From: Flavobacteriaceae bacterium PS02338
GTDB lineage: Bacteria; Bacteroidota; Bacteroidia; Sphingobacteriales; Sphingobacteriaceae
Assembly (NCBI GenBank): GCA_029959615.1
Contig: JASCOD010000001.1
Coordinates: forward strand, 930,001 to 994,000
Reading direction: 5' to 3'
DNA length: 64,000 bases
The notes beneath the pieces were generated by a model. That model was not told where the DNA came from. It saw only the letters and a program-made list of their open reading frames with translations, and searched no databases. This document shows positions 7,310-15,343 of the stretch, one piece after another. The position numbers were made by a program, and so were the translations under genes. Every line of letters begins with the position of its first letter. The first letter of the stretch is position 1.

Positions 7310-8098
7310 ATGCAAAAACTAACCATCATCAAAATAGGCGGAAACGTCATCGATAATTCTGAGAACTTACATCATTTTCTGGGGGATTTTACGGCATTAG
7401 AAGGCCCAAAAATTCTCATTCATGGAGGTGGTAAAATTGCTACAGAAACCAGTGCTTCATTAGGTATCGAAGCCAAAATGGTAGATGGTCGAAGGATTAC
7501 AGATATTGATACTTTACGTGTGGTAACCATGGTTTACGCTGGGTTGATTAACAAGAATATTGTGGCTCAACTGCAAGCTAAAGGTAGTAATGCTATAGGC
7601 TTAACTGGTGCAGATGGAAATATCATCAAAGCGAAAAAACGACCAATAAAGGAAATTGATTACGGTTTTGTAGGCGATTTGGATGAGAATTCAGTTTCTG
7701 TTTCCTCTTTAGCAAATCTACTACAAGCTGGATTTGTACCTGTACTTTGTGCCATAACCCATGATGGTGAAACGCAATTATTGAACACCAATGCAGATAC
7801 CATTGCTTCTGTAGTGGCGGTGGCCATGTCGAGCGTTTACGAAACGCATTTGGTATATTGCTTTGAGAAAAAAGGGGTTTTGAAAGATGTAAACAATGAT
7901 GCAACGGTAGTGAGAGAAATTCGTTCGGCAGATTTTGAACCATTAAAAGCTGATGGTACTGTAGCAGGAGGAATGATTCCGAAATTGCATAACGCTTTTG
8001 AAGCGATTAATAAAGGCGTAACGTCAGTGTATATTGGCAAAGCTGATGAATTAGGTGAAATAACAACAGGAACTTTTGGAACGAAGCTGTTGAAATAG
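7310..8098 (+). CDS. argB: acetylglutamate kinase (N-acylglutamate kinase)
   Basis: Phosphorylates N-acyl-L-glutamate with ATP, the second arginine step. Amino-acid-kinase fold features are visible: IIKIGGNVID at the N-terminus, ILIHGGGKIATE (the Gly-rich loop), GLTGADGNIIKAK and the C-terminal GGMIPKLHNAFEAI. 262 aa fits the family. No N-terminal helix extension of the arginine-inhibited hexameric type is seen. It sits 63 bp after the GIY-YIG remnant. Confidence 0.95.
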   Translation: MQKLTIIKIGGNVIDNSENLHHFLGDFTALEGPKILIHGGGKIATETSASLGIEAKMVDGRRITDIDTLRVVTMVYAGLINKNIVAQLQAKGSNAIGLTGADGNIIKAKKRPIKEIDYGFVGDLDENSVSVSSLANLLQAGFVPVLCAITHDGETQLLNTNADTIASVVAVAMSSVYETHLVYCFEKKGVLKDVNNDATVVREIRSADFEPLKADGTVAGGMIPKLHNAFEAINKGVTSVYIGKADELGEITTGTFGTKLLK

Positions 8099-8108
8099 TA
8101 AAACGTTT

Positions 8109-8190
8109 CGTCATTGCGAGGCACGAAGCAATCCTAAAGCGAAAGATATTTAATCATAGTTGTAAGATTGCTTCGTGCCTCGCAATGACG
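8109..8190. repeat. A-family REP-like palindrome (copy 3, most complete)
   Basis: CGTCATTGCGAGGCACGAAG and its inverted copy CTTCGTGCCTCGCAATGACG form perfect 20-bp ends. The interior AATCCTAAAGCG ... TTGTAAGATT is imperfectly paired. Use this copy as the reference for the family in the window. Confidence 0.9.
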
Positions 8191-8281
8191 GGAGTAGGTT
8201 AGGTTTGGAGGTGAATTGCAAATGCTTTTCGTTCATAAACCTGATAGCAGTGAAAATACTTTTTGTTGCGCCCAACTTGAA

Positions 8282-8313
8282 AGATTGCCACGTCGTTCCT
8301 CCTCGCAATGACG
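8282..8313. repeat. A-family REP half (copy 4)
   Basis: AGATTGCCACGTCGTTCCTC then CTCGCAATGACG: a right arm of the A family with an inserted GTCGTTCCT segment also seen, inverted, at 10408-10514. Confidence 0.7.
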
Positions 8314-8456
8314 ATATAAGGTGCATGAAAAGAAGTTAAAAGATTGTAGCGAATAGCAGGACTAAACATAAAAAAGAGCATTGCAATTGCTTTTCAAAAA
8401 AATAATTAACCATCGAAGTATCGGTGAAATCATAAAATCTGTGTAATCACAAGAAA

Positions 8457-9260
8457 ATGAAAAAAATAACCATTATCGGTAGCGGAAATATTGGACTTTC
8501 TTTAGCAAAAGGATTGGTAAACAAAGCATATTGCAAGGCAGAAAATATCACTTTGACCCGTAGAAACATCAAATTGATGACAGAAGAAGTGGTTGCTGGC
8601 TTTAAAGTAAGTGATGATAATTTAGCTGCAATTGAAGACGTTGATATCGTAGTTTTGGCAGTTTTGCCTCAACAATTAAAGAAAGTTTTAGTACAATTGG
8701 CACCTGCTGTAAATCCAGAGAAGCAGTTGTTCGTTTCCGTTATTTCGGGAGTAAGCTGTGCCGATGTACGTAAGGAACTGGGCGAAAATGTGCAGGTAAT
8801 TAGAGCAATGCCTAATACAGCAATTTCTATAGGTCAGAGTATGACTTGCGTGGCAACAGATAATGCTTCGGAAGAAAATTTAAAAGAAGTGGTGACTTTG
8901 TTCGAAACGGTTGGTGCTGTAGTCACTATTCAAGAAGATTTGATGACATCGGCAACTGCCTTATGTGCTTGTGGTATCGCTTTCTTTTTACGCAGCATTA
9001 GAGCAGCATCGCAAGGCGGTGTGGAAATTGGCTTCCATGCGCACGATGCTTTGAAAATGGCAGTGCAAACGGCAAAAGGAGCAGCAGATTTATTGTTGTT
9101 GAACGGAACTCATCCAGAAACTGAAATAGATAAAGTAACTTCGCCGAAAGGATGTACAATTGCCGGCTTAAATGAAATGGAACATAACGGTTTTAGTTCA
9201 TCATTAATTAAAGGAATTAAACTGTCGGCTAAAAAAGCTGGTGGATTATATAATGAATAA
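8457..9260 (+). CDS. proC: pyrroline-5-carboxylate reductase
   Basis: Reduces pyrroline-5-carboxylate to proline with NAD(P)H. The Rossmann start ITIIGSGNIGLSLAKGL is at the N-terminus. The family signature region reads AVQTAKGAADLLLLNG ... VTSPKGCTIAGLNEMEHNG. 267 aa is normal. It is co-oriented within the arginine operon, a known arrangement in Bacteroidota that links proline to the glutamate/ornithine pool. Confidence 0.94.
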   Translation: MKKITIIGSGNIGLSLAKGLVNKAYCKAENITLTRRNIKLMTEEVVAGFKVSDDNLAAIEDVDIVVLAVLPQQLKKVLVQLAPAVNPEKQLFVSVISGVSCADVRKELGENVQVIRAMPNTAISIGQSMTCVATDNASEENLKEVVTLFETVGAVVTIQEDLMTSATALCACGIAFFLRSIRAASQGGVEIGFHAHDALKMAVQTAKGAADLLLLNGTHPETEIDKVTSPKGCTIAGLNEMEHNGFSSSLIKGIKLSAKKAGGLYNE

Positions 9261-9267
9261 ACAACTT

Positions 9268-9332
9268 GTCATGCTGAGCTTGTCGAAGCATCTGTAAGCA
9301 ATGAAATAGATTCCTCGTTCCTCGGAATGACA
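9268..9332. repeat. B-family palindrome (copy 1)
   Basis: GTCATGCTGAGCTTGTCGAA at the left and TTCCTCGGAATGACA at the right, a second dispersed palindrome type. It contains the ATG at 9327, which is therefore a poor candidate for the argE start. Confidence 0.75.
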
Positions 9333-9344
9333 GCAAGAAGTTTT

Positions 9345-10406
9345 ATGATAGATAGATTAATTAAAGAAAGCACTGAATTACTGCGTGATTTAATCCGCAT
9401 TCAGTCTTTTAGCAAGGAAGAAGATAGGACGGCGAACTTAATTGCGCAGTTTTTGGGAGAGCATGGTATTAAAACCAATCGTAAGCTGAACAATGTTTGG
9501 GCTTACAATAAGCATTTCGATGCGTCCAAGCCAACAATTCTGCTGAACTCACACCATGATACCGTGAAACCAAATTCGGGTTATACTCGCGACCCGTATG
9601 ATGCTGCCATAGAAGATGGCAAGTTATTTGGTTTAGGAAGTAATGACGCTGGTGGTTGCTTGGTATCGCTAATTGCGACTTTCTTGTATTTCTACGAGCA
9701 GGAAGGTTTAAAGTATAATTTTTGTTTGGCGGCAACTGCGGAAGAAGAAATCTCTGGTAACGATGGTTTAGAACTAGTAATTCCAGATTTGGGAGAACTC
9801 GAATTTGCCATTGTTGGCGAACCTACAGAAATGCACTTAGCTATTGCCGAAAAAGGTCTGTTGGTGATTGACTGCACCGCTCACGGAAAAGCTGGTCACG
9901 CAGCTCGTGAAGAAGGCGAAAACGCGATTTATAAAGCCTTACCAGATATCGAATGGTTCCGTACTTATCAATTCCCGAAAGTATCTGAAGTTTTTGGACC
10001 AGTAAAAATGACGGTAACTATTATCAATGCTGGCTCGCAGCACAATGTGGTGCCTGCTAATTGTACTTTCACGGTTGATGTTCGTGTAACTGATTCTTAT
10101 ACCAATGAAGAAGTGGTAGAAATCATCAAACAGCACGTAAGTTGCGAAGTGAAACCTCGTTCAGTAAGGTTAAAGCCTTCATCAATTGATAAAAACCATC
10201 CGATTGTGGTATCAGGTATTGCTTTAGGAAAAACTACTTATGGTTCGCCTACTACGTCCGATCAAGCTTTATTGTCTATTCCATCCTTGAAATGTGGTCC
10301 AGGGTTTTCTGGTCGCTCACACATGGCAGATGAATTTTTGTATGTAGATGAAATTAAACAGGGCATTGAATGGTATATTGCGATGCTAAAACCAGTTGTT
10401 CTTTAG
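9345..10406 (+). CDS. argE: acetylornithine/succinyl-citrulline deacylase (M20 family)
   Basis: Zinc M20 amidohydrolase that removes the acyl block; with an acylornithine transcarbamylase the natural substrate would be the acylcitrulline. Metal and catalytic motifs are LNSHHDTVKP (H70/D72), LGSNDAGG (D101) and ATAEEEISG (about E133-E135), counted from the start at 9345. I chose 9345 over 9327 because the earlier ATG lies in a palindromic repeat; this gives 353 aa. The dimerisation domain follows (KGLLVIDCTAHGKAGHAA). Confidence 0.93.
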   Translation: MIDRLIKESTELLRDLIRIQSFSKEEDRTANLIAQFLGEHGIKTNRKLNNVWAYNKHFDASKPTILLNSHHDTVKPNSGYTRDPYDAAIEDGKLFGLGSNDAGGCLVSLIATFLYFYEQEGLKYNFCLAATAEEEISGNDGLELVIPDLGELEFAIVGEPTEMHLAIAEKGLLVIDCTAHGKAGHAAREEGENAIYKALPDIEWFRTYQFPKVSEVFGPVKMTVTIINAGSQHNVVPANCTFTVDVRVTDSYTNEEVVEIIKQHVSCEVKPRSVRLKPSSIDKNHPIVVSGIALGKTTYGSPTTSDQALLSIPSLKCGPGFSGRSHMADEFLYVDEIKQGIEWYIAMLKPVVL

Positions 10407-10407
10407 C

Positions 10408-10514
10408 GTCATTGCGAGGAGGAACGACGAAGCAATCTTAAAGCGATAATTTATTTCGCATTACGATAACGAAATAAATTTGCTCTGCAGCTACTTCGTG
10501 GTCGTGATGACGAC
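10408..10514. repeat. A-family REP-like palindrome (copy 5), directly after argE stop
   Basis: CGTCATTGCGAGGAGGAACG at left and GGTCGTGATGACGAC at right, with an internal TTATTTCG.../CGAAATAA hairpin. It begins 2 bases after the argE stop. Confidence 0.75.
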
Positions 10515-10538
10515 ATATGAGTGTTAGAAGTAAATGAA

Positions 10539-11117
10539 ATGACCGAAAACCTATCCCCAACCTTACAAAACTCAAAAGTAATCTTACGTCCTTTACAGCA
10601 GAGCGATGAAGAGTTGCTTTGGCCCATTGCGCAAGAAAAAGCACTTTGGATTTACGGTTTAAAAGACTTAAGCATTCGAGAAAACTTACGCCAATATATT
10701 CAATCTGCGTTGGCAGATAGAGCCGCAGGGAATTGTGCAGTTTGGACAATAATTGATGCTGCCTCAGAAAAAGTAGCTGGTTGTACCCGTTTAGCCGAAA
10801 TTAGCTGGAAAGACGAGCGTGGTCAAATTGGTTGGACTTGGATTGGAAAGGAATTTCAAGGTTCTGGTTTAAACAAAGCCATGAAATACGAAATCCTGAA
10901 ATATGGCTTTGAGACTTTGGGTTTAAATAGAATTGAACTTAAAGCTGATGAACGTAATGTACAATCTCGCAAAGCGATACTAAAATTGGGCGCAACTGAG
11001 GAAGGAACCCTAAGACAGCACATGAAAATCGCAGATGGTTTTATTCGCAATACGGTATTTTATAGTGTACTGAAAAGCGAATGGCCAGAAATAAAACTTA
11101 AATTAGCAGTAGAATAG
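10539..11117 (+). CDS. GNAT N-acetyltransferase, RimJ/RimL type
   Basis: 192 aa from the ATG at 10539; an in-frame GTG at 10521 is an alternative. RimJ/L-type features: VILRPLQQSDEELLW near the N-terminus, the IGWTWIGKEFQGSGLNKAMK acetyl-CoA segment, and the GLNRIELKADERNVQSRKAI stretch. It may acetylate a protein N-terminus or a small amine. It is in the arg operon just before argH, but an arginine-specific role is not shown. Confidence 0.85.
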   Translation: MTENLSPTLQNSKVILRPLQQSDEELLWPIAQEKALWIYGLKDLSIRENLRQYIQSALADRAAGNCAVWTIIDAASEKVAGCTRLAEISWKDERGQIGWTWIGKEFQGSGLNKAMKYEILKYGFETLGLNRIELKADERNVQSRKAILKLGATEEGTLRQHMKIADGFIRNTVFYSVLKSEWPEIKLKLAVE

Positions 11118-11142
11118 TAAAAAGCGAAACGAATAGTCGCTT

Positions 11143-11203
11143 TGTCATTCTGAGCATAGCGAAGAATCTAAAAAATAGATTCCTACTAACGTCGGAATGA
11201 CAA
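11143..11203. repeat. B-family palindrome (copy 2)
   Basis: TGTCATTCTGAGCATAGCGA left, GTCGGAATGACAA right, with AATCTA/TAGATT pairing inside. It fills the gap before argH. Confidence 0.75.
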
Positions 11204-11237
11204 GGAGCCTATTTAAAATTAAAAAGATATACAAACA

Positions 11238-12569
11238 ATGAAAATTTGGCAGAAAAATATTGATGTAAACCAATTTGTAGAAAACTTCACCGTAGGTAAA
11301 GACCGTGAGCTGGATTTACAAATGGCAAAGTTTGATGTGTTGGGCTCTTTGGCACACACACAAATGCTAGAAACCATCAATTTATTAACCGCCGAAGAGC
11401 TAGCTGAAGTTCAAGCAGCGCTAAAAAATATCTACAAAGAAATCGAAGAAGACAACTTTGTAATCGAAGACAGTGTGGAAGATGTACACTCGCAAGTAGA
11501 ATGGTTATTAACGCAACGCATCGGTGAAGCAGGCAAGAAAATTCACAGCGGCCGTTCGCGTAACGACCAGGTTTTGGTAGACTTGAAGCTCTATTTCCGT
11601 AGTTGTATCGAAGAAATGGTAGGCAATACCGAAGCTTTATTCCATCAACTCATTAAACTAAGCGAAGAACATAAAAGCAAATTACTGCCGGGTTATACGC
11701 ATTTGCAAATCGCTATGCCATCTTCATTTGGTTTATGGTTTGGTGCTTATGCCGAAAGCTTAGCTGATGATATGGAACTGATGTTGGCAGCTTGGAAAAT
11801 CACCAATAAAAACCCACTGGGTTCGGCTGCAGGCTATGGTTCATCATTTCCATTAAACAGAACTTTAACTACCCAACTTTTAGGCTTCGAAAGCTTAAAT
11901 CATAACGTGGTTTATGCGCAAATGGGCCGTGGAAAAACAGAGCGTATTTTAGCGCAGGCGATGTCTTCAGTAGCAGCAACTTTAGCTAAAATGGCCATGG
12001 ACGTTTGTTTGTTCATCAACCAGAATTTTGGTTTCATTAGCTTTCCATCAGAATTGACAACCGGAAGCAGTATCATGCCGCACAAGAAAAACCCAGATGT
12101 TTTTGAGCTGGTACGTTCTCGTTGCAACAAAATTCAAGCTTTGCCTAACGAAATTGCAATGATGACCACCAACTTGCCATCAGGTTATCACAGAGATTTG
12201 CAGTTGCTGAAAGAAAACCTTTTCCCATCGTTTATTTCACTGAACGAATGTTTGGAGATCACTACTTTCATGTTGCAGCATATCAGCATTAAAGATGACA
12301 TTCTTAAAGACAAGAAATACGATTACCTATTTAGCGTAGAAGTGGTAAATGACTTGGCTTTAAATGGAATGCCTTTTAGAGATGCTTACAAAGTGGTTGG
12401 CGAACAGATTGAAACGGGTAATTTTAAACCGATGTACGAAGTGAAGCATACTCACGAAGGCACCATCGGCAACTTAATGAACAAAGAAATTACTGCTGGA
12501 ATGAAACAGACTTTAAGTCAGTTTGGCTTCGAGAAAGTAAATAAAGCTATTGAAAATTTAGTTAAATAA
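11238..12569 (+). CDS. argH: argininosuccinate lyase
   Basis: Cleaves argininosuccinate to arginine and fumarate, the last step. The fumarase/aspartase superfamily signature GSSIMPHKKNPD lies at about residues 276-287, carrying the catalytic Ser loop. HSGRSRNDQVLVDLKLYFR and PGYTHLQIAMPSSFG are further family blocks. 443 aa is normal. It closes the arginine operon. Confidence 0.97.
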   Translation: MKIWQKNIDVNQFVENFTVGKDRELDLQMAKFDVLGSLAHTQMLETINLLTAEELAEVQAALKNIYKEIEEDNFVIEDSVEDVHSQVEWLLTQRIGEAGKKIHSGRSRNDQVLVDLKLYFRSCIEEMVGNTEALFHQLIKLSEEHKSKLLPGYTHLQIAMPSSFGLWFGAYAESLADDMELMLAAWKITNKNPLGSAAGYGSSFPLNRTLTTQLLGFESLNHNVVYAQMGRGKTERILAQAMSSVAATLAKMAMDVCLFINQNFGFISFPSELTTGSSIMPHKKNPDVFELVRSRCNKIQALPNEIAMMTTNLPSGYHRDLQLLKENLFPSFISLNECLEITTFMLQHISIKDDILKDKKYDYLFSVEVVNDLALNGMPFRDAYKVVGEQIETGNFKPMYEVKHTHEGTIGNLMNKEITAGMKQTLSQFGFEKVNKAIENLVK

Positions 12570-12571
12570 AC

Positions 12572-12626
12572 CGTCATTGCGAGGCACAGTTTATCCCGAT
12601 TATTCGGGAAAGCAATCTTAAAGCGA
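12572..12626. repeat. A-family REP half with nested hairpin (copy 6)
   Basis: CGTCATTGCGAGGCACAG, then a small TCCCGATTATTCGGGA hairpin, then AAGCAATCTTAAAGCG. The small hairpin interrupts the A-family arm, as if inserted. It lies right after argH and may also act as its transcript end. Confidence 0.65.
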
Positions 12627-12644
12627 GAGCTATTTAATAATGAT

Positions 12645-13436
12645 ATGAAAGCTAATGTATTAATTTGTTCATTGATATTCTTAACACTTATCAGCATCAA
12701 TGCTTTTGCACAAAAGGCAGATACTTTAACCATTGTTTCCTACAATATCCATCACGGTAACCCGCCGGCAAAGCCGGATATCATAGATTTGGATGCCATT
12801 GTGAATGTAATTGCAGCACAAAAACCAGATTTGGTAGCATTACAAGAAGTTGATGTCAATATCAAGCGATCTGGAAACATCAATCAGGCTGAATATTTAG
12901 CTGAAAAACTGAATATGCACTTCTATTTTGCAAAAGCTATCGACCATGATGGCGGCGATTACGGCGTGGCAGTGCTGTCTAAATATCCAATAGAAGAACA
13001 AAATACACTTAAATTTTCACGGATTGAGGGGCGTAAAGCCGAAGATAGGGTTTTGGCAATCGTTACAGTAAAACTGAATAGCGGAAAGAAAATCAAATTT
13101 GCTTCTACCCATTTAGACCATGTAAAAGATGATGCGCTAAGGCTGATACAGGTTTCAGAGATTGAACAATACGCCAAAAAAGAGAAAAAATCATTTATTG
13201 TGGCTGGCGATTTTAATGCCGTGCCAACATCAGCCACAATTCAATTATTAGATAAAACTTTTACTCGCACCTGCACTGATTGTGGTTTCACAATACCGGT
13301 TGTGACACCAAAACGAACCATAGATTTCGTCACTTTTAAGCAGAGTAAGAAGATCTCGGTGCTTCATCACGAAGTTATTCAAGAACATGAGGCATCAGAT
13401 CATTTGCCTATTGTGGCAAAAATTGTGATTAAGTAG
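12645..13436 (+). CDS. secreted endonuclease/exonuclease/phosphatase-family protein
   Basis: 263 aa with an N-terminal signal peptide ending near ISINAFAQ. EEP fold motifs are present: VSYNIHHG (Asn34), LQEVD, GDFNAVP and SDHLPIVA, which carry the metal and catalytic residues. Members hydrolyse phosphodiesters in nucleic acids, lipids or sugar phosphates; the secretion signal suggests a periplasmic substrate. The exact one cannot be read from sequence. Confidence 0.88.
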   Translation: MKANVLICSLIFLTLISINAFAQKADTLTIVSYNIHHGNPPAKPDIIDLDAIVNVIAAQKPDLVALQEVDVNIKRSGNINQAEYLAEKLNMHFYFAKAIDHDGGDYGVAVLSKYPIEEQNTLKFSRIEGRKAEDRVLAIVTVKLNSGKKIKFASTHLDHVKDDALRLIQVSEIEQYAKKEKKSFIVAGDFNAVPTSATIQLLDKTFTRTCTDCGFTIPVVTPKRTIDFVTFKQSKKISVLHHEVIQEHEASDHLPIVAKIVIK

Positions 13437-13524
13437 TTTTTGTAAATGTAGGTTCAGTATTTCATTGGTTGCTGCAGCCCTGCTGTACGCTTCAATCTTT
13501 TAGTTGTTACTTCTGCTCATCGCT

Positions 13525-13608
13525 TGTCATGCTGAGTTTATCGAAGCACCTATTCATAAACAATCCTTCGACTACTTGTCCCGACACTTCGGAAAGCTCA
13601 GGATGACA
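13525..13608. repeat. B-family palindrome (copy 3)
   Basis: TTGTCATGCTGAGTTTATCG left and GCTCAGGATGACAC right, with a TCCTTCGACTACTTGTC insert within the arm. Confidence 0.7.
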
Positions 13609-13664
13609 CAACCAACAAAAAGTATTTCCACTCCATTAGATTTATTTAAGAAAGCCACTTCCGG

Positions 13665-13744
13665 CTGGTCGGGATTTGCAATCCCGCACCATCGAATTTA
13701 GGATTTTAAATCCATAGCTATCAAATCGGGATTACAAGTCCCGA
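13665..13744. repeat. palindrome of GTCGGGATT type
   Basis: GTCGGGATTTGCAATCCCG at left and CGGGATTACAAGTCCCGAC at right; arms contain nested GGGATT/AATCCC pairs and a TAGGATTTTAAATCC hairpin. Only one copy is seen in the window. Confidence 0.65.
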
Positions 13745-13858
13745 CTAACAGCTAGCTTATCCAAAATCAATTTAATGTGTTTTATCTGTTTTCTTTTTGT
13801 TAAATATCGAAACAAAATAAAAGTAATTTAGAATAATTCAAAAGCAATTGAAATGTAT

Positions 13859-13890
13859 ATTTGGTTATACAATACAATCTATAACCAAAT
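13859..13890. promoter_or_regulatory. perfect 11-bp inverted repeat before the oxidoreductase
   Basis: ATTTGGTTATA (13859-13869) and TATAACCAAAT (13880-13890) with a 10-base spacer end 4 bases before the chosen start at 13895. It could be an operator or a hairpin that covers the start region. Confidence 0.5.
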
Positions 13891-13894
13891 TATC

Positions 13895-15283
13895 ATGAAC
13901 CGTAGAAATTTACTCAAAACACTTTCGTTTACCGTGGGGGCCTCCATTATCAGTACAGATGTACTGGCTAAAATTGGAGAAAGATCCTTTTTGTTTAATA
14001 TCCCAGAAAATCCAGAACACAAAAAACTCGATAAACCAGTAACGGCAATTACCATTGGTGCAGGTAACAGAGGAATGGTTTACGGTGGTTTTGCGGCTAA
14101 ATTTACCGATCAGATTAAGATTGTAGGTGTGGCGGAACCTGTAGCGTTTAGAAATGACAGGTATGCTAAAATTCATAATATCGCAAAGGAAAATCGCTTC
14201 AATACTTGGGAAGATGTTTTTAAAAGACCAAAATTTGCGGACGCAGTAATCATCTCTACGCCAGATGCCATGCATTACGAACCATGTATGAAAGCTTTGG
14301 CCATGGGTTATGACATCCTTTTAGAAAAACCAATTGCACCAACCGAAAAAGAGTGTAGAGATATTTTAAACCTAGCCAAGAAAAATAATAGAATTGTAGC
14401 GGTTTGTCACGTATTGCGTTACGCTCCATACTTTGTTAAAATGAAAGAATTGATTGCTAAGGGAGCTATTGGTGAAGTGATCAGTATTCAACATTTTGAG
14501 CCAATTGAGCACACACACATGGCGCACTCTTACGTACGGGGAAACTGGCACAATTCGAAAGCAACTACACCAATCATCTTGGCTAAATCTTGCCACGATT
14601 TGGATATCATCAAATGGGTAATTAATAAACCAAGTCAGAAAATCTCTGCCATGGGCGATTTGAAATGGTTCAGAGCAGCAAATGCACCAGAGGGAAGTAC
14701 TGCACGTTGTACAGACGGTTGTAAGGTGGAGCGAGAATGCCCGTATTCTGCTATTAAAGAGTACGTGGATTTAAATAAACGTACCTCCGTTTTTGATGTT
14801 CCTGCCGGCACGAAAGATAGAAAAAGCTTTATTACCGAAAAACTGAAAACAACTAATTACGGACGTTGCGTGTACCGCATGGATAACGATCAACCAGATC
14901 ATTACATTTCTAATATTCAATTTGCAGATAGCGTAACGGCGAGTTTCTCTATGGAAGCATTTACATCTTATCATGGTAGAAGAACCAGAATTATGGGTTC
15001 AATGGGAGATTTAGTGGGTGATATGACTGAGTTGGTTCACTACGATTTTAAGACCAGAAAAGATACCAAATTTATACCCAAAGCAGAAGACGTAGAAGAA
15101 TATAAAAACAGTGGTCACGGAGGTGGTGATTGGCTTTTAGTTCGTGATTTTGTACAGGCGGTTTCACAGAAAAATCCAGCTTTATTGACTTCAACAATTG
15201 ATGATTCTATAGAAAGCCACGTGATGGGATTTATGGCAGAGGAGAGTCGAAAAAAAGGAAAAGTAATGGATATTAAAATGTAA
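13895..15283 (+). CDS. Gfo/Idh/MocA-family oxidoreductase, exported
   Basis: 462 aa from the ATG at 13895. I prefer it to the ATG at 13853 because it places MNRRNLLKTLSFTVGAS, a twin-arginine-like export signal, at the N-terminus, and the earlier start falls by the inverted repeat. The NAD(P) Rossmann motif is TIGAGNRGMVYGG and the family motif is LLEKPIAPTEKEC. Members oxidise or reduce sugars and cyclitols or, in some cases, hydrolyse glycosides with bound NAD. The substrate is unknown. Confidence 0.88.
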   Translation: MNRRNLLKTLSFTVGASIISTDVLAKIGERSFLFNIPENPEHKKLDKPVTAITIGAGNRGMVYGGFAAKFTDQIKIVGVAEPVAFRNDRYAKIHNIAKENRFNTWEDVFKRPKFADAVIISTPDAMHYEPCMKALAMGYDILLEKPIAPTEKECRDILNLAKKNNRIVAVCHVLRYAPYFVKMKELIAKGAIGEVISIQHFEPIEHTHMAHSYVRGNWHNSKATTPIILAKSCHDLDIIKWVINKPSQKISAMGDLKWFRAANAPEGSTARCTDGCKVERECPYSAIKEYVDLNKRTSVFDVPAGTKDRKSFITEKLKTTNYGRCVYRMDNDQPDHYISNIQFADSVTASFSMEAFTSYHGRRTRIMGSMGDLVGDMTELVHYDFKTRKDTKFIPKAEDVEEYKNSGHGGGDWLLVRDFVQAVSQKNPALLTSTIDDSIESHVMGFMAEESRKKGKVMDIKM

Positions 15284-15343
15284 AAATCTGTCGACATTTT
15301 CTTTTGTAACAAAAATGTTATACTTTCGCATAACTTGTTATTT

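Larger units (their letters stand above)
8099..8456. other. intergenic region argB-proC, filled with REP-like palindromes
   Basis: 358 bp without a credible gene. It holds one complete A-family palindrome (8109-8190) and one half copy (8282-8313). The remaining bases are AT-rich with no clear promoter. Confidence 0.8.
13437..13894. other. intergenic region with two palindromic repeats
   Basis: About 450 bp without a gene. It contains a B-family palindrome (13525-13608), a different GTCGGGATT... palindrome (13665-13744), an AT-rich stretch and an 11-bp inverted repeat just before the next start. A 65-codon frame here is built from the repeats and is not a gene. Confidence 0.8.

Noticed and set aside
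9327..9344. Earlier ATG as argE start
   Set aside because: It falls in a B-family palindrome; the ATG at 9345 gives the usual M20 N-terminus.
6826..12626. CRISPR-like repeats
   Set aside because: The repeats are palindromic, irregularly spaced between genes and flanked by genes, with no spacers or cas genes.
13504..13701. 65-codon plus-strand ORF
   Set aside because: Made of palindromic repeat sequence; no protein features.
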